Assembly: GCA_902462155.1 (NCBI GenBank)
Contig: CABQAQ010000004.1
Span: 142,133-206,132 of the forward strand
Source: an uncultured bacterium
Lineage (GTDB): Bacteria; Cyanobacteriota; Vampirovibrionia; Gastranaerophilales; Gastranaerophilaceae
Direction of reading: 5' to 3'
DNA: 64,000 nucleotides
Positions within the stretch are counted from its first letter, which is position 1. Each line of letters opens with the position of its first letter. The notes beneath the pieces were generated by a model. It saw only the letters and a list, made by a program, of their open reading frames with translations, had not been told where the DNA came from and did no database searches. This document shows, one piece after another, positions 44,829 to 54,899 of the stretch. The position numbers and the translations under genes are program-made.

Positions 44829-45842
44829 TTATGATTTATATTCTTTTTCAAATCCAAATAAAGAACTTACAGATTCATCATCATGAATTCTTGATATAGC
44901 TTCTCCTAATAATGGAGCTACACTTAACTGTTTTATTTTATCTGGAATTAATTCCTTATTAGAAAATGGAATAGAATTTGTGACTATAACTTCTTTAATA
45001 GGTGCATTTTCTAATCTTTGTAAAGCCGGTCCGGAAAATACAGGATGTGCAGCACAAACATAAACATCTTTTGCTCCCTGAGCTTTCAATAATTTAGCCG
45101 CCTCACAAATTGTACCTGCTGTGTCTATTATATCATCAAACATTATACATATCTTATCTTTTACATCACCTATTACATGTGCTGCTATTGCTTCATTATG
45201 ACGATCTCTTCTCTTATCTATTATTGCCATCAATGCATTTATATCTTTTGCAAAATGACGTGTCCTTGCGACTCCTCCAGTATCAGGACTTACTGCTACT
45301 ATTTCTGAACTAGGAATATTTAAACTCTTTATATAATCTACTAATACCGGGGTTGCATAAATATGATCAACTAATATATTAAAAAATCCTTGTATCTGGC
45401 CTGTATGTAAATCCATTGCCAGTATTCTATCTGTACCTGCTGTCGTTAATAAATCCGCCACTAATTTCGCTGTTATTGCTTCTCTTCCTGATGTTTTTCT
45501 ATCTTGTCTTGCATATCCGTAATATGGTATTACTGCTGTTATTGTCTTTGCACTAGCTCTTTTAAATGCATCTATTATTATAAGTAGTTCCATTAGATTC
45601 TCATTAACAGGATTACATAATGGTTGTATTACAAAAACATCATCGCCTCTTATACTTTCTTGTACTTGCACATATATTTCACCATCTGCAAAATTCTTTA
45701 CTATCATTGGGGCTATTGAGGTCCCCAAATAACTTGCTATTTGCTGTGCTAACTCTGGATTTGATCTTCCTGCAAATAATTTTATATCGTGTGTAGGACT
45801 TATTTTTTCTTCACTCTTTGGTAAAAATACTTCAAGTTCCAT
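44829..45842 (-). CDS. prs: Ribose-phosphate pyrophosphokinase
   Basis: Prs makes PRPP from ribose 5-phosphate and ATP for nucleotide, His and Trp synthesis. The 337-residue protein has LFAGRSNPELA, the flexible-loop YYGYARQDRK, the metal-binding DLHTGQIQGFF and the PRPP-binding motif CIMFDDIIDTAGTI. It follows glmU by 39 bases on the minus strand and probably shares its transcript. The 20-residue N-terminal extension is slightly long but ordinary. Confidence 0.95.
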   Translation of the reverse strand: MELEVFLPKSEEKISPTHDIKLFAGRSNPELAQQIASYLGTSIAPMIVKNFADGEIYVQVQESIRGDDVFVIQPLCNPVNENLMELLIIIDAFKRASAKTITAVIPYYGYARQDRKTSGREAITAKLVADLLTTAGTDRILAMDLHTGQIQGFFNILVDHIYATPVLVDYIKSLNIPSSEIVAVSPDTGGVARTRHFAKDINALMAIIDKRRDRHNEAIAAHVIGDVKDKICIMFDDIIDTAGTICEAAKLLKAQGAKDVYVCAAHPVFSGPALQRLENAPIKEVIVTNSIPFSNKELIPDKIKQLSVAPLLGEAISRIHDDESVSSLFGFEKEYKS

Positions 45843-45881
45843 TCTATCTTAACCTTTCTTCCTTATGTTTTCTTTCTATCT

Positions 45882-47204
45882 TTATTTGTTTATTTTTACT
45901 CTTTTATTTACCAACTTTTCTAATTGTTTTTTTACCCAATCTTTTATTACTACCAATTGGGAACGTGATATTGCAAGTGCATTTGACTCTATCTCTTGCG
46001 TTACTATACTACCAGCTGCTATAAATGCATTATCATTTATTTTTACCGGTGCAATTAACACACTATTTGCTCCTACACTCACTCCATCTTCTACTATTGT
46101 TTTATTCTTTTCTTTGCTTATTGAATTATAATTTGCTGTTATTGTTCCGGCTCCTATGTTTATTTCTGATCCTAATTGGCTATCTCCTATATAGCTTAAA
46201 TGGCAGATCTTTGTATTATTTCCTACTTGAGTATTCTTTAATTCAACAAAATTACCTATTTTTACATTACTTCCTAAAACAACATTCCCTCTTATATGAG
46301 CAAATGGACCAATTTTACACTTATTTCCTATATAATTTTTACCTTCTATATACACACTTGGATAAATAATACTATCTGGTTCTATTTCTGTATCCGGTGA
46401 AATCCACGTTGTTTTGGGATCATATATTGTTACACCTTTATCTAACAATCTTTTTATTGTTCTCTCATTTAATATTTTATTTGCTTCCATTAATTGTTCT
46501 TTTGAATTTATTCCAAATATTTGCGTATTATCTTCTATTTTATATGCATTTACATTTAATTTTTTATCTACTGCATATTTTATTATATCTGTTAAATAAT
46601 ATTCTTTTTGTGCATTATTACAAGTTAAACTATTTAATGCTTGCTTTAACTTTTCCCAATTAAAACAGTATATACCTGCATTTACTTCTTTTATTCTTTT
46701 TTGTATTTCGTCTGTATCTTTTTCTTCTACTACTTCTTTTAATAAGCCTGTATTTTCTCTAACTATCCTTCCATAGTTTGTTGGATCATCAAATTCTGTT
46801 GATAATACCGTTAAATCTGATTTATTTTTTTTATGGTATTCTATAAATTTTTCTATTGTATCTCTTTCTATTAATGGAATATCTCCATTAAGAACTAATA
46901 CATCACCCTTAAAATCTTCCAGCTCACTATAGGCCTTATTTACAGCATCTCCTGTTCCTAATTGGGGAGCTTGCAGTATACATTTTACTTTTGGATAATT
47001 CTTCTCTGCAAAAGATTTTACTAGTTCTGCTTTATGACCTACTATTACATATACTTTTGTTGCTACATCTATTACTGATTCTATAACATAGGATAATATC
47101 TCTTTTTCAAAAAGTTTATGTAATACTTTCGGGATCTCAGACCTCATTCGTTTCCCTTGGCCTGCTGCTAAGATTATTACTCTTATTTCTTCTTCTTTTC
47201 TCAT
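45882..47204 (-). CDS. glmU: Bifunctional GlmU
   Basis: GlmU acetylates glucosamine 1-phosphate and then makes UDP-GlcNAc, the precursor for peptidoglycan and lipid A. The N-terminal uridylyltransferase starts with RVIILAAGQGKRMRSEIPKVLHKL. From about residue 260 a left-handed beta-helix holds the acetyltransferase site (NAGIY before it; IGNFVELKNT and AGTITANYN within). The 440-residue length is near the usual 450. The prs gene follows after 39 bases. Products feed the lpx cluster at 18-21 kb and wecB at 56 kb. Confidence 0.95.
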   Translation of the reverse strand: MRKEEEIRVIILAAGQGKRMRSEIPKVLHKLFEKEILSYVIESVIDVATKVYVIVGHKAELVKSFAEKNYPKVKCILQAPQLGTGDAVNKAYSELEDFKGDVLVLNGDIPLIERDTIEKFIEYHKKNKSDLTVLSTEFDDPTNYGRIVRENTGLLKEVVEEKDTDEIQKRIKEVNAGIYCFNWEKLKQALNSLTCNNAQKEYYLTDIIKYAVDKKLNVNAYKIEDNTQIFGINSKEQLMEANKILNERTIKRLLDKGVTIYDPKTTWISPDTEIEPDSIIYPSVYIEGKNYIGNKCKIGPFAHIRGNVVLGSNVKIGNFVELKNTQVGNNTKICHLSYIGDSQLGSEINIGAGTITANYNSISKEKNKTIVEDGVSVGANSVLIAPVKINDNAFIAAGSIVTQEIESNALAISRSQLVVIKDWVKKQLEKLVNKRVKINK

Positions 47205-47299
47205 TTAACTTTCTCAACTGATTCTACTTCTTATATTGACATAAAAATACTTAAATTAATATCTTTTTATTCTTTTTTTTATAATACTTTACATATTAT

Positions 47300-47340
47300 A
47301 AAAAAGAAGGTACCTTTTTATTTAAAAGCCCTCCTTTTTT
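47300..47340 (-). terminator. Terminator after rsfS
   Basis: On the minus strand an AAAAAAGGAGG arm and a CCTTCTTTTTT arm (one G-U pair) flank a loop about 19 bases long, ending the rsfS transcript before the glmU gene begins. Confidence 0.55.
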
Positions 47341-47342
47341 CA

Positions 47343-47744
47343 TTAATTTTCATACTGAGAATACTCTTTTGATTCTTCTAACCATTCTTCTCTCTCTATT
47401 CTCAATGCGTGATTCCAAAATTTCTCTATTGCATATGTTTCTCTTTCCTCTTTATGTAATATATGCACTATTACATCACCATAATCAAGTAAATTCCAAC
47501 GATTCTTTTTATCATTTTCATCTCCTAATGGTATTCTATTAAACTTCTTTTTTACAAAATCTCTTATATATTCTGTTATTGCTCTTACTTGGGTCGAACT
47601 TTCTCCTGTTCCTATTACAAAATAATCTCCTAATACTGATACGTTCTTTATATTTAATATTACTATATCTTTACCTAATTTATCATCTATTACACGTGCT
47701 ATCACACTTGCAAATTTGCTAGATTCTATATTATCTCTTTCCAA
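47343..47744 (-). CDS. rsfS: Ribosome silencing factor RsfS
   Basis: RsfS binds ribosomal protein L14 and blocks subunit joining in starvation. The 133-residue protein shows the family pattern ILNIKNVSVLGDYFVIGTGESSTQVRAI, LLDYGDVIVHILHKEERE and FWNHA. Its start overlaps the end of a small membrane protein by 14 bases. That matches the common cyanobacterial pairing of rsfS with a short membrane protein gene, though sequence similarity to that partner was not checked. Confidence 0.93.
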   Translation of the reverse strand: MERDNIESSKFASVIARVIDDKLGKDIVILNIKNVSVLGDYFVIGTGESSTQVRAITEYIRDFVKKKFNRIPLGDENDKKNRWNLLDYGDVIVHILHKEERETYAIEKFWNHALRIEREEWLEESKEYSQYEN

Positions 47745-47952
47745 TATTTCTTCTCCTATTTGTTCTTATCATTTCTTCATTATAACATGATCTTTTTATT
47801 TTATTTATATCTCCTGATAATATTATTATCATTAATACATGTGTGCTTATTAATAATATTATTGAAAATAACTGATTTATATTCATTATTAAGTTTATTA
47901 TTGATGCCATTAATAACAAAAATATTAAACATATTAACACTATATTTCTCAT
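47731..47952 (-). CDS. Small two-helix membrane protein
   Basis: This 73-residue protein has two hydrophobic stretches (about 3-21 and 26-46), then a basic Arg/Lys-rich tail. It overlaps rsfS by 14 bases, suggesting translational coupling. I do not recognise a family; CGLD27-type proteins next to rsfS in Cyanobacteria are longer. It is probably a real gene because of its ATG start and tight overlap. Confidence 0.5.
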   Translation of the reverse strand: MRNIVLICLIFLLLMASIINLIMNINQLFSIILLISTHVLMIIILSGDINKIKRSCYNEEMIRTNRRRNIGKR

Positions 47953-47996
47953 AATCTTAATGCCTCATTTTTTATAATTTAACATTTTATCATTCC

Positions 47997-49631
47997 TTAT
48001 CCAAATTTTCTACGATTTATCTTCTTTAACATACATGATTTCGCTAAATTAACAGCCTCATACTCATTATAATGAATATTCTCTTCCCCTATCTGATCAA
48101 AAATCTTTAACTCTTTTAACTGATTCCTTATCTTATCATTCTTTACTACCAATAAAACTATTATCTTCTGATTCTGTAATCTGACAATTATATCTTCTAA
48201 TGCAAATACTGCTGAAATATCTAATAAATCGTTCGATTCATAATTCAATATTAAATACCTTGTTCCCAAAAATTCATCAAATTGAGATACTATCTGTGTT
48301 GCTGATCCAAAGAAAAATTGTCCTTCTATATGCACTACTCTTATTTTATATTTATAATCTTTTTCTAATGCTTTTTCCAGCTTCATTATTTCCTCATCAT
48401 ATATTGCTTTTACTTCTATATTTGTTTTATCTGCTATTCTCTTTGAATATAACAATGAGGCTAATATTATTCCTATACTTACTGCAAATATTAAATTATA
48501 AAATACTGTTAATAAAAATACTGTAGCTAATACATATAAATCATCTCTAGGTGCATATTTTATTACTTTTAATAACTTAAAATCAATAATATCATAACCT
48601 ATTTTTATCAATATTCCTGCTAATACACAAAGAGGTATCTGCTCTACATATTTTATAAAATTCATCATTAATATTATTAATATTATCGGATTTAATATTG
48701 TAACAAATTTTGTAGCTGCTCCTGATTTTATTGCTGCTACACTTCTCATGGTTGCTGCTGCTCCTATTAATGATCCTGTTAATCCACACAATATATTCCC
48801 TATTCCTTGACCTCTTAGTAAATACTTACTTTCATTTCTTGTTTTTGTTATTGAATCTACTACTAAACCCGTTAATAAACTCTCACTTGAACATACTATT
48901 CCTATTGTTAACGCATATGGTATTAAATCTAATATTTTATTTATTTCTAATCTAGGTACATATATTTCCGGCACAGAAAAATTTATTTCTGCTATCCTTT
49001 CTATATTCATACCGAACTTTACTGATAGTATTGTACATATTATTAAAGCTATTATCTGGGATGGAACATATCTGTTTATTTTTTTCGGGATAAAAAATAC
49101 TATTATAAGCGTAAGTAATCCTAAATATAGTGCTTCATTATTTATATTACCAAAATTTTTTACTATATTTATAAATGTTTCTATAGGCGATGCTAAGGTT
49201 TTAAATCCTAATAGTGGATTTAGCTGTAATATTATTATTAATATACCGACTCCATTCATAAATCCTGATATCACAGGATATGGCACATATTTTACTATCG
49301 ATGGTAAACTTGTATATGCTATTATTATCTGTATTATTCCTGCCAGTATTATTACTAACATTACACTTTCAATATCCATCCCTTTTGTTGTCATAATAGA
49401 TGCTAAAATTACAGCAGTCGGCCCGGTTGGACCTGATATAAGTGGTATCTTACCTCCTAATATACCTGCTGTTATACACAATATTATTGAGCCCCAAATA
49501 CCTGCTATTGCCCCAAGACCTGTTGCTACTCCAAAGGCTAAAGCTTGCGGTAACGTTATTATACTTGATACTATTGCTCCTATTATGTCACCCCTTATTA
49601 TTTCTATATATTTGTTTTTATATACACTCAT
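47997..49631 (-). CDS. SulP-family anion transporter with STAS domain
   Basis: The 544-residue protein has about 12 membrane helices with the SulP pattern (ITLPQALAFGVATGLGAIAGIWGS and SGPTGPTAVI). A cytoplasmic STAS domain follows at the C-terminus (from VVHIEGQFFFGSATQI to LLVVKND). The substrate is probably sulphate, bicarbonate or another anion; the sequence does not decide. Cyanobacterial relatives (BicA) move bicarbonate, but no carboxysome genes are here. It is a single gene between the small membrane protein and ruvC. Confidence 0.9.
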   Translation of the reverse strand: MSVYKNKYIEIIRGDIIGAIVSSIITLPQALAFGVATGLGAIAGIWGSIILCITAGILGGKIPLISGPTGPTAVILASIMTTKGMDIESVMLVIILAGIIQIIIAYTSLPSIVKYVPYPVISGFMNGVGILIIILQLNPLLGFKTLASPIETFINIVKNFGNINNEALYLGLLTLIIVFFIPKKINRYVPSQIIALIICTILSVKFGMNIERIAEINFSVPEIYVPRLEINKILDLIPYALTIGIVCSSESLLTGLVVDSITKTRNESKYLLRGQGIGNILCGLTGSLIGAAATMRSVAAIKSGAATKFVTILNPIILIILMMNFIKYVEQIPLCVLAGILIKIGYDIIDFKLLKVIKYAPRDDLYVLATVFLLTVFYNLIFAVSIGIILASLLYSKRIADKTNIEVKAIYDEEIMKLEKALEKDYKYKIRVVHIEGQFFFGSATQIVSQFDEFLGTRYLILNYESNDLLDISAVFALEDIIVRLQNQKIIVLLVVKNDKIRNQLKELKIFDQIGEENIHYNEYEAVNLAKSCMLKKINRRKFG

Positions 49632-49712
49632 GGTTCTTATTCCTATTTTATATATTTTTTGATACTTCTCTTTTTAATCCATTTCAATATTTATTACTTA
49701 AGTCTGTTTTAA

Positions 49713-50198
49713 TTAAATAATATTTCTACAATGGCAAATAGCCAATCCTATTGCATCTACTGTATCATCTAATTGGGATAGATTCTTTTGCTGGTTATTT
49801 TCTTTTAAAAAAATCTCTACATATTGCTTTACTTCATTTTTACTGGCTCTACCATAACCTGTTAATACTTGCTTTACTTCTATTGGAGTATATTCATATA
49901 TCGGTAATTTTTGCTTCTCTAGTGCTGTTAATATAACCCCTCTTGCTTGTGATACCGACATTACTGTTTTTTGATTTTTAAAATAAAACAATTTCTCAAT
50001 ACTTGCTACATTCGGTTTAAATTTCTCTATTAACGTTTCTATATCTTCATAAATTTCTAAAAGTCTTAAAGATTCTCTTTCATTTTTTGATGTCTGAATC
50101 GATCCTGATGCAATCAATTTGTATTGATCTTTTTTATTATATTCAATAAATCCATAACCTACTATAGCAATACCAGGATCTATACCCATTATTAACAT
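49713..50198 (-). CDS. ruvC: Crossover junction endodeoxyribonuclease RuvC
   Basis: RuvC resolves Holliday junctions. The 161-residue RNase H-fold nuclease has the first catalytic Asp in MGIDPGIAIVGYG (Asp7), the second acidic site in SIEKLFYFKN, and the C-terminal pair in LDDTVDAIGLAICH. The length is normal. It follows dnaX by 13 bases on the minus strand and is likely co-transcribed. Confidence 0.94.
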   Translation of the reverse strand: MLIMGIDPGIAIVGYGFIEYNKKDQYKLIASGSIQTSKNERESLRLLEIYEDIETLIEKFKPNVASIEKLFYFKNQKTVMSVSQARGVILTALEKQKLPIYEYTPIEVKQVLTGYGRASKNEVKQYVEIFLKENNQQKNLSQLDDTVDAIGLAICHCRNII

Positions 50199-50211
50199 GT
50201 TTTTATCTTTT

Positions 50212-52200
50212 CTATTCTATTACTTTACCGTCAAATAAATCTATTATCATTTTTTCCTGATCTGATATATTCTCTTTTATGTAATTCTTTCTTTCATCTT
50301 TATTAATATCTTTATTTATACTATCTTTTTCATCATTTCTAAAATTCTGATTTTTATTATCTTCATCAATTGTAAAGTTAGGTTTATTATGACTATTTTC
50401 TTTTTTATTTTCTACTATTTTATTATCTTGTTCTTTTGACAAGTTATTATCTGAATTTATAACTCTATTAATCGTTATATCACTTTTTAATTTTACTTCA
50501 ATAATAACATCTTCAGACTTAAAATATCTTTTTACCGCATTTACAAACGGTTCTCCTTTATGCTTATCTCTTGCTTGTTTTACAAAAATATCTTTTCCAA
50601 ATGCTATAATTACCTTCTCTTCAGATAATAAAACCGGTTTTGCTAAATTAGAATAAAAAGTACGTGTTGGTATACTTTCTATATACCCAAGCAATGTTTT
50701 CCAATCATAATTATTTTTTCCTTTTGGAGTTAATGTTATTTCTTCTTTAACGCTCTTTATCTCGGCTTTACTTATTTCTTCTTCCAAAGGCTCTTTCTTT
50801 TTATCAATAACATTTACTGATATTATATTTTTATTTTCAATATTTTTATCATTATTTTTTAAATTTTGATCCTCATCTATAAAAAACTTTTCTTCTTTTT
50901 CTTTCTCGCCAGACTTAAAGCTATTTTCTGACTCTATTTTTTCTTTTATTATTATCTTTTCATTATTTAAATTTACTTTATTATTTCTATTTTCAATGCT
51001 TAATTCTGTATTATTAATATTATTGTTCAATATAACAGCTTCTAATTTATCTATTTTTGCCATTAGTTCCTTTATAGATCTAAACTGTAAATTACAAAGC
51101 TCTATTAAACATAGCTCTAGCCATAAATATCTATTTGTAGTTACCTTTACTTCTCGAGAATAATCAGATAATCTTTCAATAGTATACACTAATGATTCTG
51201 ATGTGTATTTATCTAGACAATTAGTTTTAATAGCATTTATCTGATCTTGGTTAAAATTTGTAAGATTTTTTTGTACTTCTATATCATTACAATTTTTTAA
51301 AATAAGTATATTTCTATAAAATTCAATAAGGTTATTAATAATCTGTAAAGGCTCATTCCCCTTATTAAATATATCATTAACCAGATTAATAACTTCTAAG
51401 GTTTTAGAATCTATAATAAAATTAGCAAATTTAAGCAGGTTATCAAAAGATATTTTCCCTAAAAGCTCATTTACATCATCTATTATTACTTCTCTTTGCT
51501 TATCTAAAATACTAACCTGATCAAGAAGGCTTAATGAATCTCTCATACCACCTTGAGAACTCTTAGCTATCTCATATAAAGCTTCATCGTTTATTTTTAT
51601 ACCTTCCTGCTCTGCTATGTATTTAAGTCTTAAAAATATATCCTCCAACACAATTCTTCTAAAGTCATAACGCTGACATCTTGAAATAATTGTTTCAAGT
51701 ACCTTTTGAACTTCTGTAGTTGCAAGAATAAATATAACATTTGAAGGTGGCTCTTCTAATGTTTTTAATAATGCATTAAAAGCGTGATTTGAAAGCATAT
51801 GAACTTCATCAATAATATATATCTTATATTTTCCATTCACAGGAGCATATTGGATCTTATCTAAAATATTTTGGGTATCTTCTACGTTTCTATTGCTAGC
51901 TGCATCTATTTCTATTACATCAATAGATAAACTGGAATTAACATCCATACAAGCCGCACATTTACCACAAGGTTCTATAGTTGGGCCATTAATACAATTT
52001 AATGATTTTGCAAGAATTCTAGCCATTGATGTTTTACCGGTTCCTCTAGGACCACAAAATAAAAATGCGTGGGCTATTTTATTTAATTTTATTGCATTCA
52101 TCAACGGCTTAATAATATGCTTTTGACCTACTACATCTTTAAATATCTGGGGTCTATATTTTCTATATAACGGAACATACTTTTGATTCAAGCTATTCAT
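50212..52200 (-). CDS. dnaX: DNA polymerase III gamma/tau subunit
   Basis: DnaX is the clamp-loader ATPase. The N-terminal region has Walker A GPRGTGKTS, the zinc site (CGKCAAC), DEVHMLSNHAFNALLKTLEEPP and the sensor 1 ATTEVQK, within a normal AAA+ core to about residue 365. The C-terminal half (from about 400) is low-complexity and rich in Asn, Lys and Glu, with a short folded block near 510-580. It could bind DnaB or the polymerase, as tau does. The ruvC gene follows by 13 bases. Confidence 0.94.
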   Translation of the reverse strand: MNSLNQKYVPLYRKYRPQIFKDVVGQKHIIKPLMNAIKLNKIAHAFLFCGPRGTGKTSMARILAKSLNCINGPTIEPCGKCAACMDVNSSLSIDVIEIDAASNRNVEDTQNILDKIQYAPVNGKYKIYIIDEVHMLSNHAFNALLKTLEEPPSNVIFILATTEVQKVLETIISRCQRYDFRRIVLEDIFLRLKYIAEQEGIKINDEALYEIAKSSQGGMRDSLSLLDQVSILDKQREVIIDDVNELLGKISFDNLLKFANFIIDSKTLEVINLVNDIFNKGNEPLQIINNLIEFYRNILILKNCNDIEVQKNLTNFNQDQINAIKTNCLDKYTSESLVYTIERLSDYSREVKVTTNRYLWLELCLIELCNLQFRSIKELMAKIDKLEAVILNNNINNTELSIENRNNKVNLNNEKIIIKEKIESENSFKSGEKEKEEKFFIDEDQNLKNNDKNIENKNIISVNVIDKKKEPLEEEISKAEIKSVKEEITLTPKGKNNYDWKTLLGYIESIPTRTFYSNLAKPVLLSEEKVIIAFGKDIFVKQARDKHKGEPFVNAVKRYFKSEDVIIEVKLKSDITINRVINSDNNLSKEQDNKIVENKKENSHNKPNFTIDEDNKNQNFRNDEKDSINKDINKDERKNYIKENISDQEKMIIDLFDGKVIE

Positions 52201-52357
52201 TCTCCATATTTAACATTTTTTCATTTAACACTAAAACATTAATTAATAACAAAATTATACTATAAATAATTCTTTACCTAATTATTTTATTTGATTATTT
52301 CGCATAAAGTTTTAAAATAAATAATAGATTTATAATAAAAAAGAAATTGTGTTAAAA

Positions 52358-53266
52358 ATGGATTCTAAAAATAAAAAACTAATTCCAAATAAATTAAAAG
52401 ATGGTGATACAATAGGATTTTTAGCTGCTTCAGGTGCTATTGATGATTTTGCTTTACTTGAAAATGCAAAAATATATTTTGAATCTAAAGGGTATAAAGT
52501 TAAATATTCCGAAAACATCTATAAGAACTTTTATGGATTGGCCGGTAGCGATTCTGATAGATTAAAAGCTTTGCATAATTTTTTTGAAGATGATGAAATA
52601 AACGCAATATTTTGTATAAGAGGCGGTTATGGCGCTATTAGAATAATTAACAATATTGACTATATTTTGATTAAAAATAATCCTAAAATATTTTGTGGTT
52701 TTTCTGATATCACCGCATTTTTAGCTATGTTTTATAAAAAAGCTAATATTATTACTTATTATTCGCCTATGCCTTATGTTGATTTTTCTTCAAATATTGA
52801 TTCTTTTACAGAAAAAAGTTTCTTTAATACCTTAGAGAATAAAACAGATACTTACTTTTCGGAAAATGGTAAAGTATATTACTCAGCAGAGGCAGTTGGA
52901 ACTTTATTTGGTGGAAACTTATCAACTTTAGCCTCATTATGTGGTTTAGATTTCATACCTAATGAACCATTCATACTATTTCTTGAAGATTGGCACGATC
53001 CTGCATACAAAATTGATAGAATGCTTACTCAACTTTTAAATATAAAACAATTCCATCAAAATATTAAAGGACTTATTTTAGGTGAATTTTTAAGCATTGA
53101 TAATGAAAAATATTTTGAACAGAGAATATATGAAATAGCAAATAGTTTAAAAATCCCTATATCATCCGGATTCAAAATTACACATGGTAAAACTAAAATT
53201 ACATTACCTTTTGCTTCTAGATCTTACTTCAATTCTAAAGATGGTATTATTAAAATTATCTCTTAA
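52358..53266 (+). CDS. ldcA: S66-family LD-carboxypeptidase
   Basis: The 302-residue protein matches muramoyltetrapeptide carboxypeptidase LdcA. The catalytic Ser is in CGFSDIT, the Glu in LFLED and the His in KITHGK, with the GAI and RGGYGAIRI motifs typical of the family. It removes the terminal D-Ala from tetrapeptides during cell wall recycling. There is no signal peptide, so it is cytoplasmic. A GTG at 52349 is an alternative start three codons earlier, and neither has a clear ribosome binding site. It is convergent with aroA. Confidence 0.88.
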   Translation: MDSKNKKLIPNKLKDGDTIGFLAASGAIDDFALLENAKIYFESKGYKVKYSENIYKNFYGLAGSDSDRLKALHNFFEDDEINAIFCIRGGYGAIRIINNIDYILIKNNPKIFCGFSDITAFLAMFYKKANIITYYSPMPYVDFSSNIDSFTEKSFFNTLENKTDTYFSENGKVYYSAEAVGTLFGGNLSTLASLCGLDFIPNEPFILFLEDWHDPAYKIDRMLTQLLNIKQFHQNIKGLILGEFLSIDNEKYFEQRIYEIANSLKIPISSGFKITHGKTKITLPFASRSYFNSKDGIIKIIS

Positions 53267-53293
53267 TAAATCACACTATAACATAATTTAAAT

Positions 53294-54577
53294 TTAATTT
53301 TTTAATTTATCCATTAAATTTAAAAATTCAGGAAAAGATATATCAACCCAATGAAAATCCTTAATTTGTATAGGTTTATTACATATTAATCCTGCTATAT
53401 ATAAACTCATTGCTATACGATGATCACCATAACAATTAATAATAGCATCACCTTTTAGCATTGTTTTACCGTTAATAATGAATCCGTCTTGAGTTTCTTG
53501 AATATCAGCTCCTATTTTTTTCAATTCTACAACCATTGATTTGATTCTATCAGCTTCTTTATTTCTCAAATCTTGAGCATCTTTAATATAGGTAGTACCA
53601 TTTGCTTGAGTTGCTAATACACATATAACAGGTATTTCATCTATCAATCTCGGAATAATTTCTCCTTCTATTGTAATTGCTTTTAGATCTGAATATGAAA
53701 TTTTTATATCGCATACTGACTCATTAGATTTTTCATATTTATTAAGATATTCTATATTAGCACCCATTTTTTCTAATATTTCTAAAATCCCGCCTCTTGT
53801 TTCATTAGCACCAACATTTCTTATAATTATAGAGGAGTTTGGTATTATGCATGCTGCTACTAAAAAGAATGCTGCTGATGATATATCACCACAGATATCA
53901 ATATCTTTAGGAATAAGCTCTGATTTTGATATTTTTACAATATTTTTATCTATTTTCAAATCAGCTCCAAAATATGTAAGCAAGTTTTCTGTATGATTAC
54001 GTGATTTATAAGGTTCAGAAAAGACTGTAGATCCTTTAGCATTTAATCCTGCTAACAGTATAGCTGACTTCACCTGTGCTGAAGCTAACTTTGAATGATA
54101 TGTTATACCTTGCAACTCGGATACTGATCCCCATATTTTTAATGGTGCTTTAAAATTATTATGATCAATTTTTGCTCCCATAAGTTCCAAAGGTTCAATT
54201 ATTCTTTTCATTGGGCGTTTTGATAAACTTGAATCTCCCACTAAAACCGAATCAAAATCTTGGGCAGCTAATACTCCACTTAATAAACGCATCGAGGTTC
54301 CAGAATTACCACAATCCAAATTTACATTATTATGATTCATTAATTTTTTAGGTGCTTTAAATGATAACTTTTGAGCTTCTTTAAATTCTATTTCACAACC
54401 TAAATTTTTCATAATATTTAAAGAAGAATGACAATCCGCACCTAAAGAAAAGTTATTAATATTTAAACTTCCACCTGTAAGACCTGATATAATCACAGCT
54501 CTATGACTTATTGACTTATCAGAAGGAATTGTAATTTCTCCACTTAATTTTTTTATTTTTTTAATTTTCACATCCAT
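53294..54577 (-). CDS. aroA: EPSP synthase AroA
   Basis: AroA joins shikimate 3-phosphate and PEP in the shikimate pathway. Its motifs are SDKSISHRA at the N-terminus, LDCGNSGTSMRLLSG, GDSSLSKRPM, and GDHRIAMS at the C-terminus. The start at 54577 (MDVKIKK) gives a normal length of about 427 residues; a further 33 codons are open upstream but encode an unlikely hydrophobic leader. It stands alone, facing ldcA, and its 5' side borders the repeated non-coding region. Confidence 0.94.
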   Translation of the reverse strand: MDVKIKKIKKLSGEITIPSDKSISHRAVIISGLTGGSLNINNFSLGADCHSSLNIMKNLGCEIEFKEAQKLSFKAPKKLMNHNNVNLDCGNSGTSMRLLSGVLAAQDFDSVLVGDSSLSKRPMKRIIEPLELMGAKIDHNNFKAPLKIWGSVSELQGITYHSKLASAQVKSAILLAGLNAKGSTVFSEPYKSRNHTENLLTYFGADLKIDKNIVKISKSELIPKDIDICGDISSAAFFLVAACIIPNSSIIIRNVGANETRGGILEILEKMGANIEYLNKYEKSNESVCDIKISYSDLKAITIEGEIIPRLIDEIPVICVLATQANGTTYIKDAQDLRNKEADRIKSMVVELKKIGADIQETQDGFIINGKTMLKGDAIINCYGDHRIAMSLYIAGLICNKPIQIKDFHWVDISFPEFLNLMDKLKN

Positions 54578-54665
54578 AAACTTTATTAGACAATAATTTT
54601 TAAAAAAAAGCAACCATGTAACTTCGCACAAATAAGCGTTTTTGAAGATAGATAAAATATATACT

Positions 54666-54863
54666 ATTTGTAACAATTTCTTAATATTTACTCCAAAACA
54701 CTAAATTTTTTATTACTTATGTCGTTTATAAGTATATAAGTATTACATAATGAGTTAAGAGGAGCTTTTTTATCTATTTATTTTTTCCTTATATTGATAC
54801 ACACACTTTGATATGATTCAACACTCAATCTTTACGCAACCTCCACAAAAGGTTGTTTTTTTT
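54666..54863 (+). ncRNA. Candidate small RNA unit, copy 1
   Basis: This unit is almost identical to 54900-55095 (about 97%: four substitutions and a two-base indel). It holds no plausible reading frame and ends with a perfect hairpin (CAACCT / AGGTTG, loop CCACAAA) and eight Ts. The conserved interior has an AAGAGGAG stretch at 54757-54764 and the hairpin region has an ACCTCC stretch, so the ends could pair or bind messages. The transcription start is unknown: CATAAT at 54746 is a possible -10 without a clear -35. No homology was tested; the unit was defined by self-comparison. Confidence 0.6.
54837..54863 (+). terminator. Intrinsic terminator of repeat copy 1
   Basis: The 6-bp stem CAACCT / AGGTTG with a seven-base loop is followed by eight Ts, on the plus strand. 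Confidence 0.82.
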
Positions 54864-54899
54864 ATTCAGCTTTATATCCTTTGAATACATTTATATATC

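Noticed and set aside
50212..52200. Programmed frameshift in dnaX
   Set aside because: A runs are everywhere in this AT-rich gene, and I could not identify a specific slippery site with a following hairpin by reading.
54578..54676. N-terminal extension of AroA by 33 codons
   Set aside because: The extension is hydrophobic and unrelated to AroA; the ATG at 54577 begins exactly at the conserved fold.
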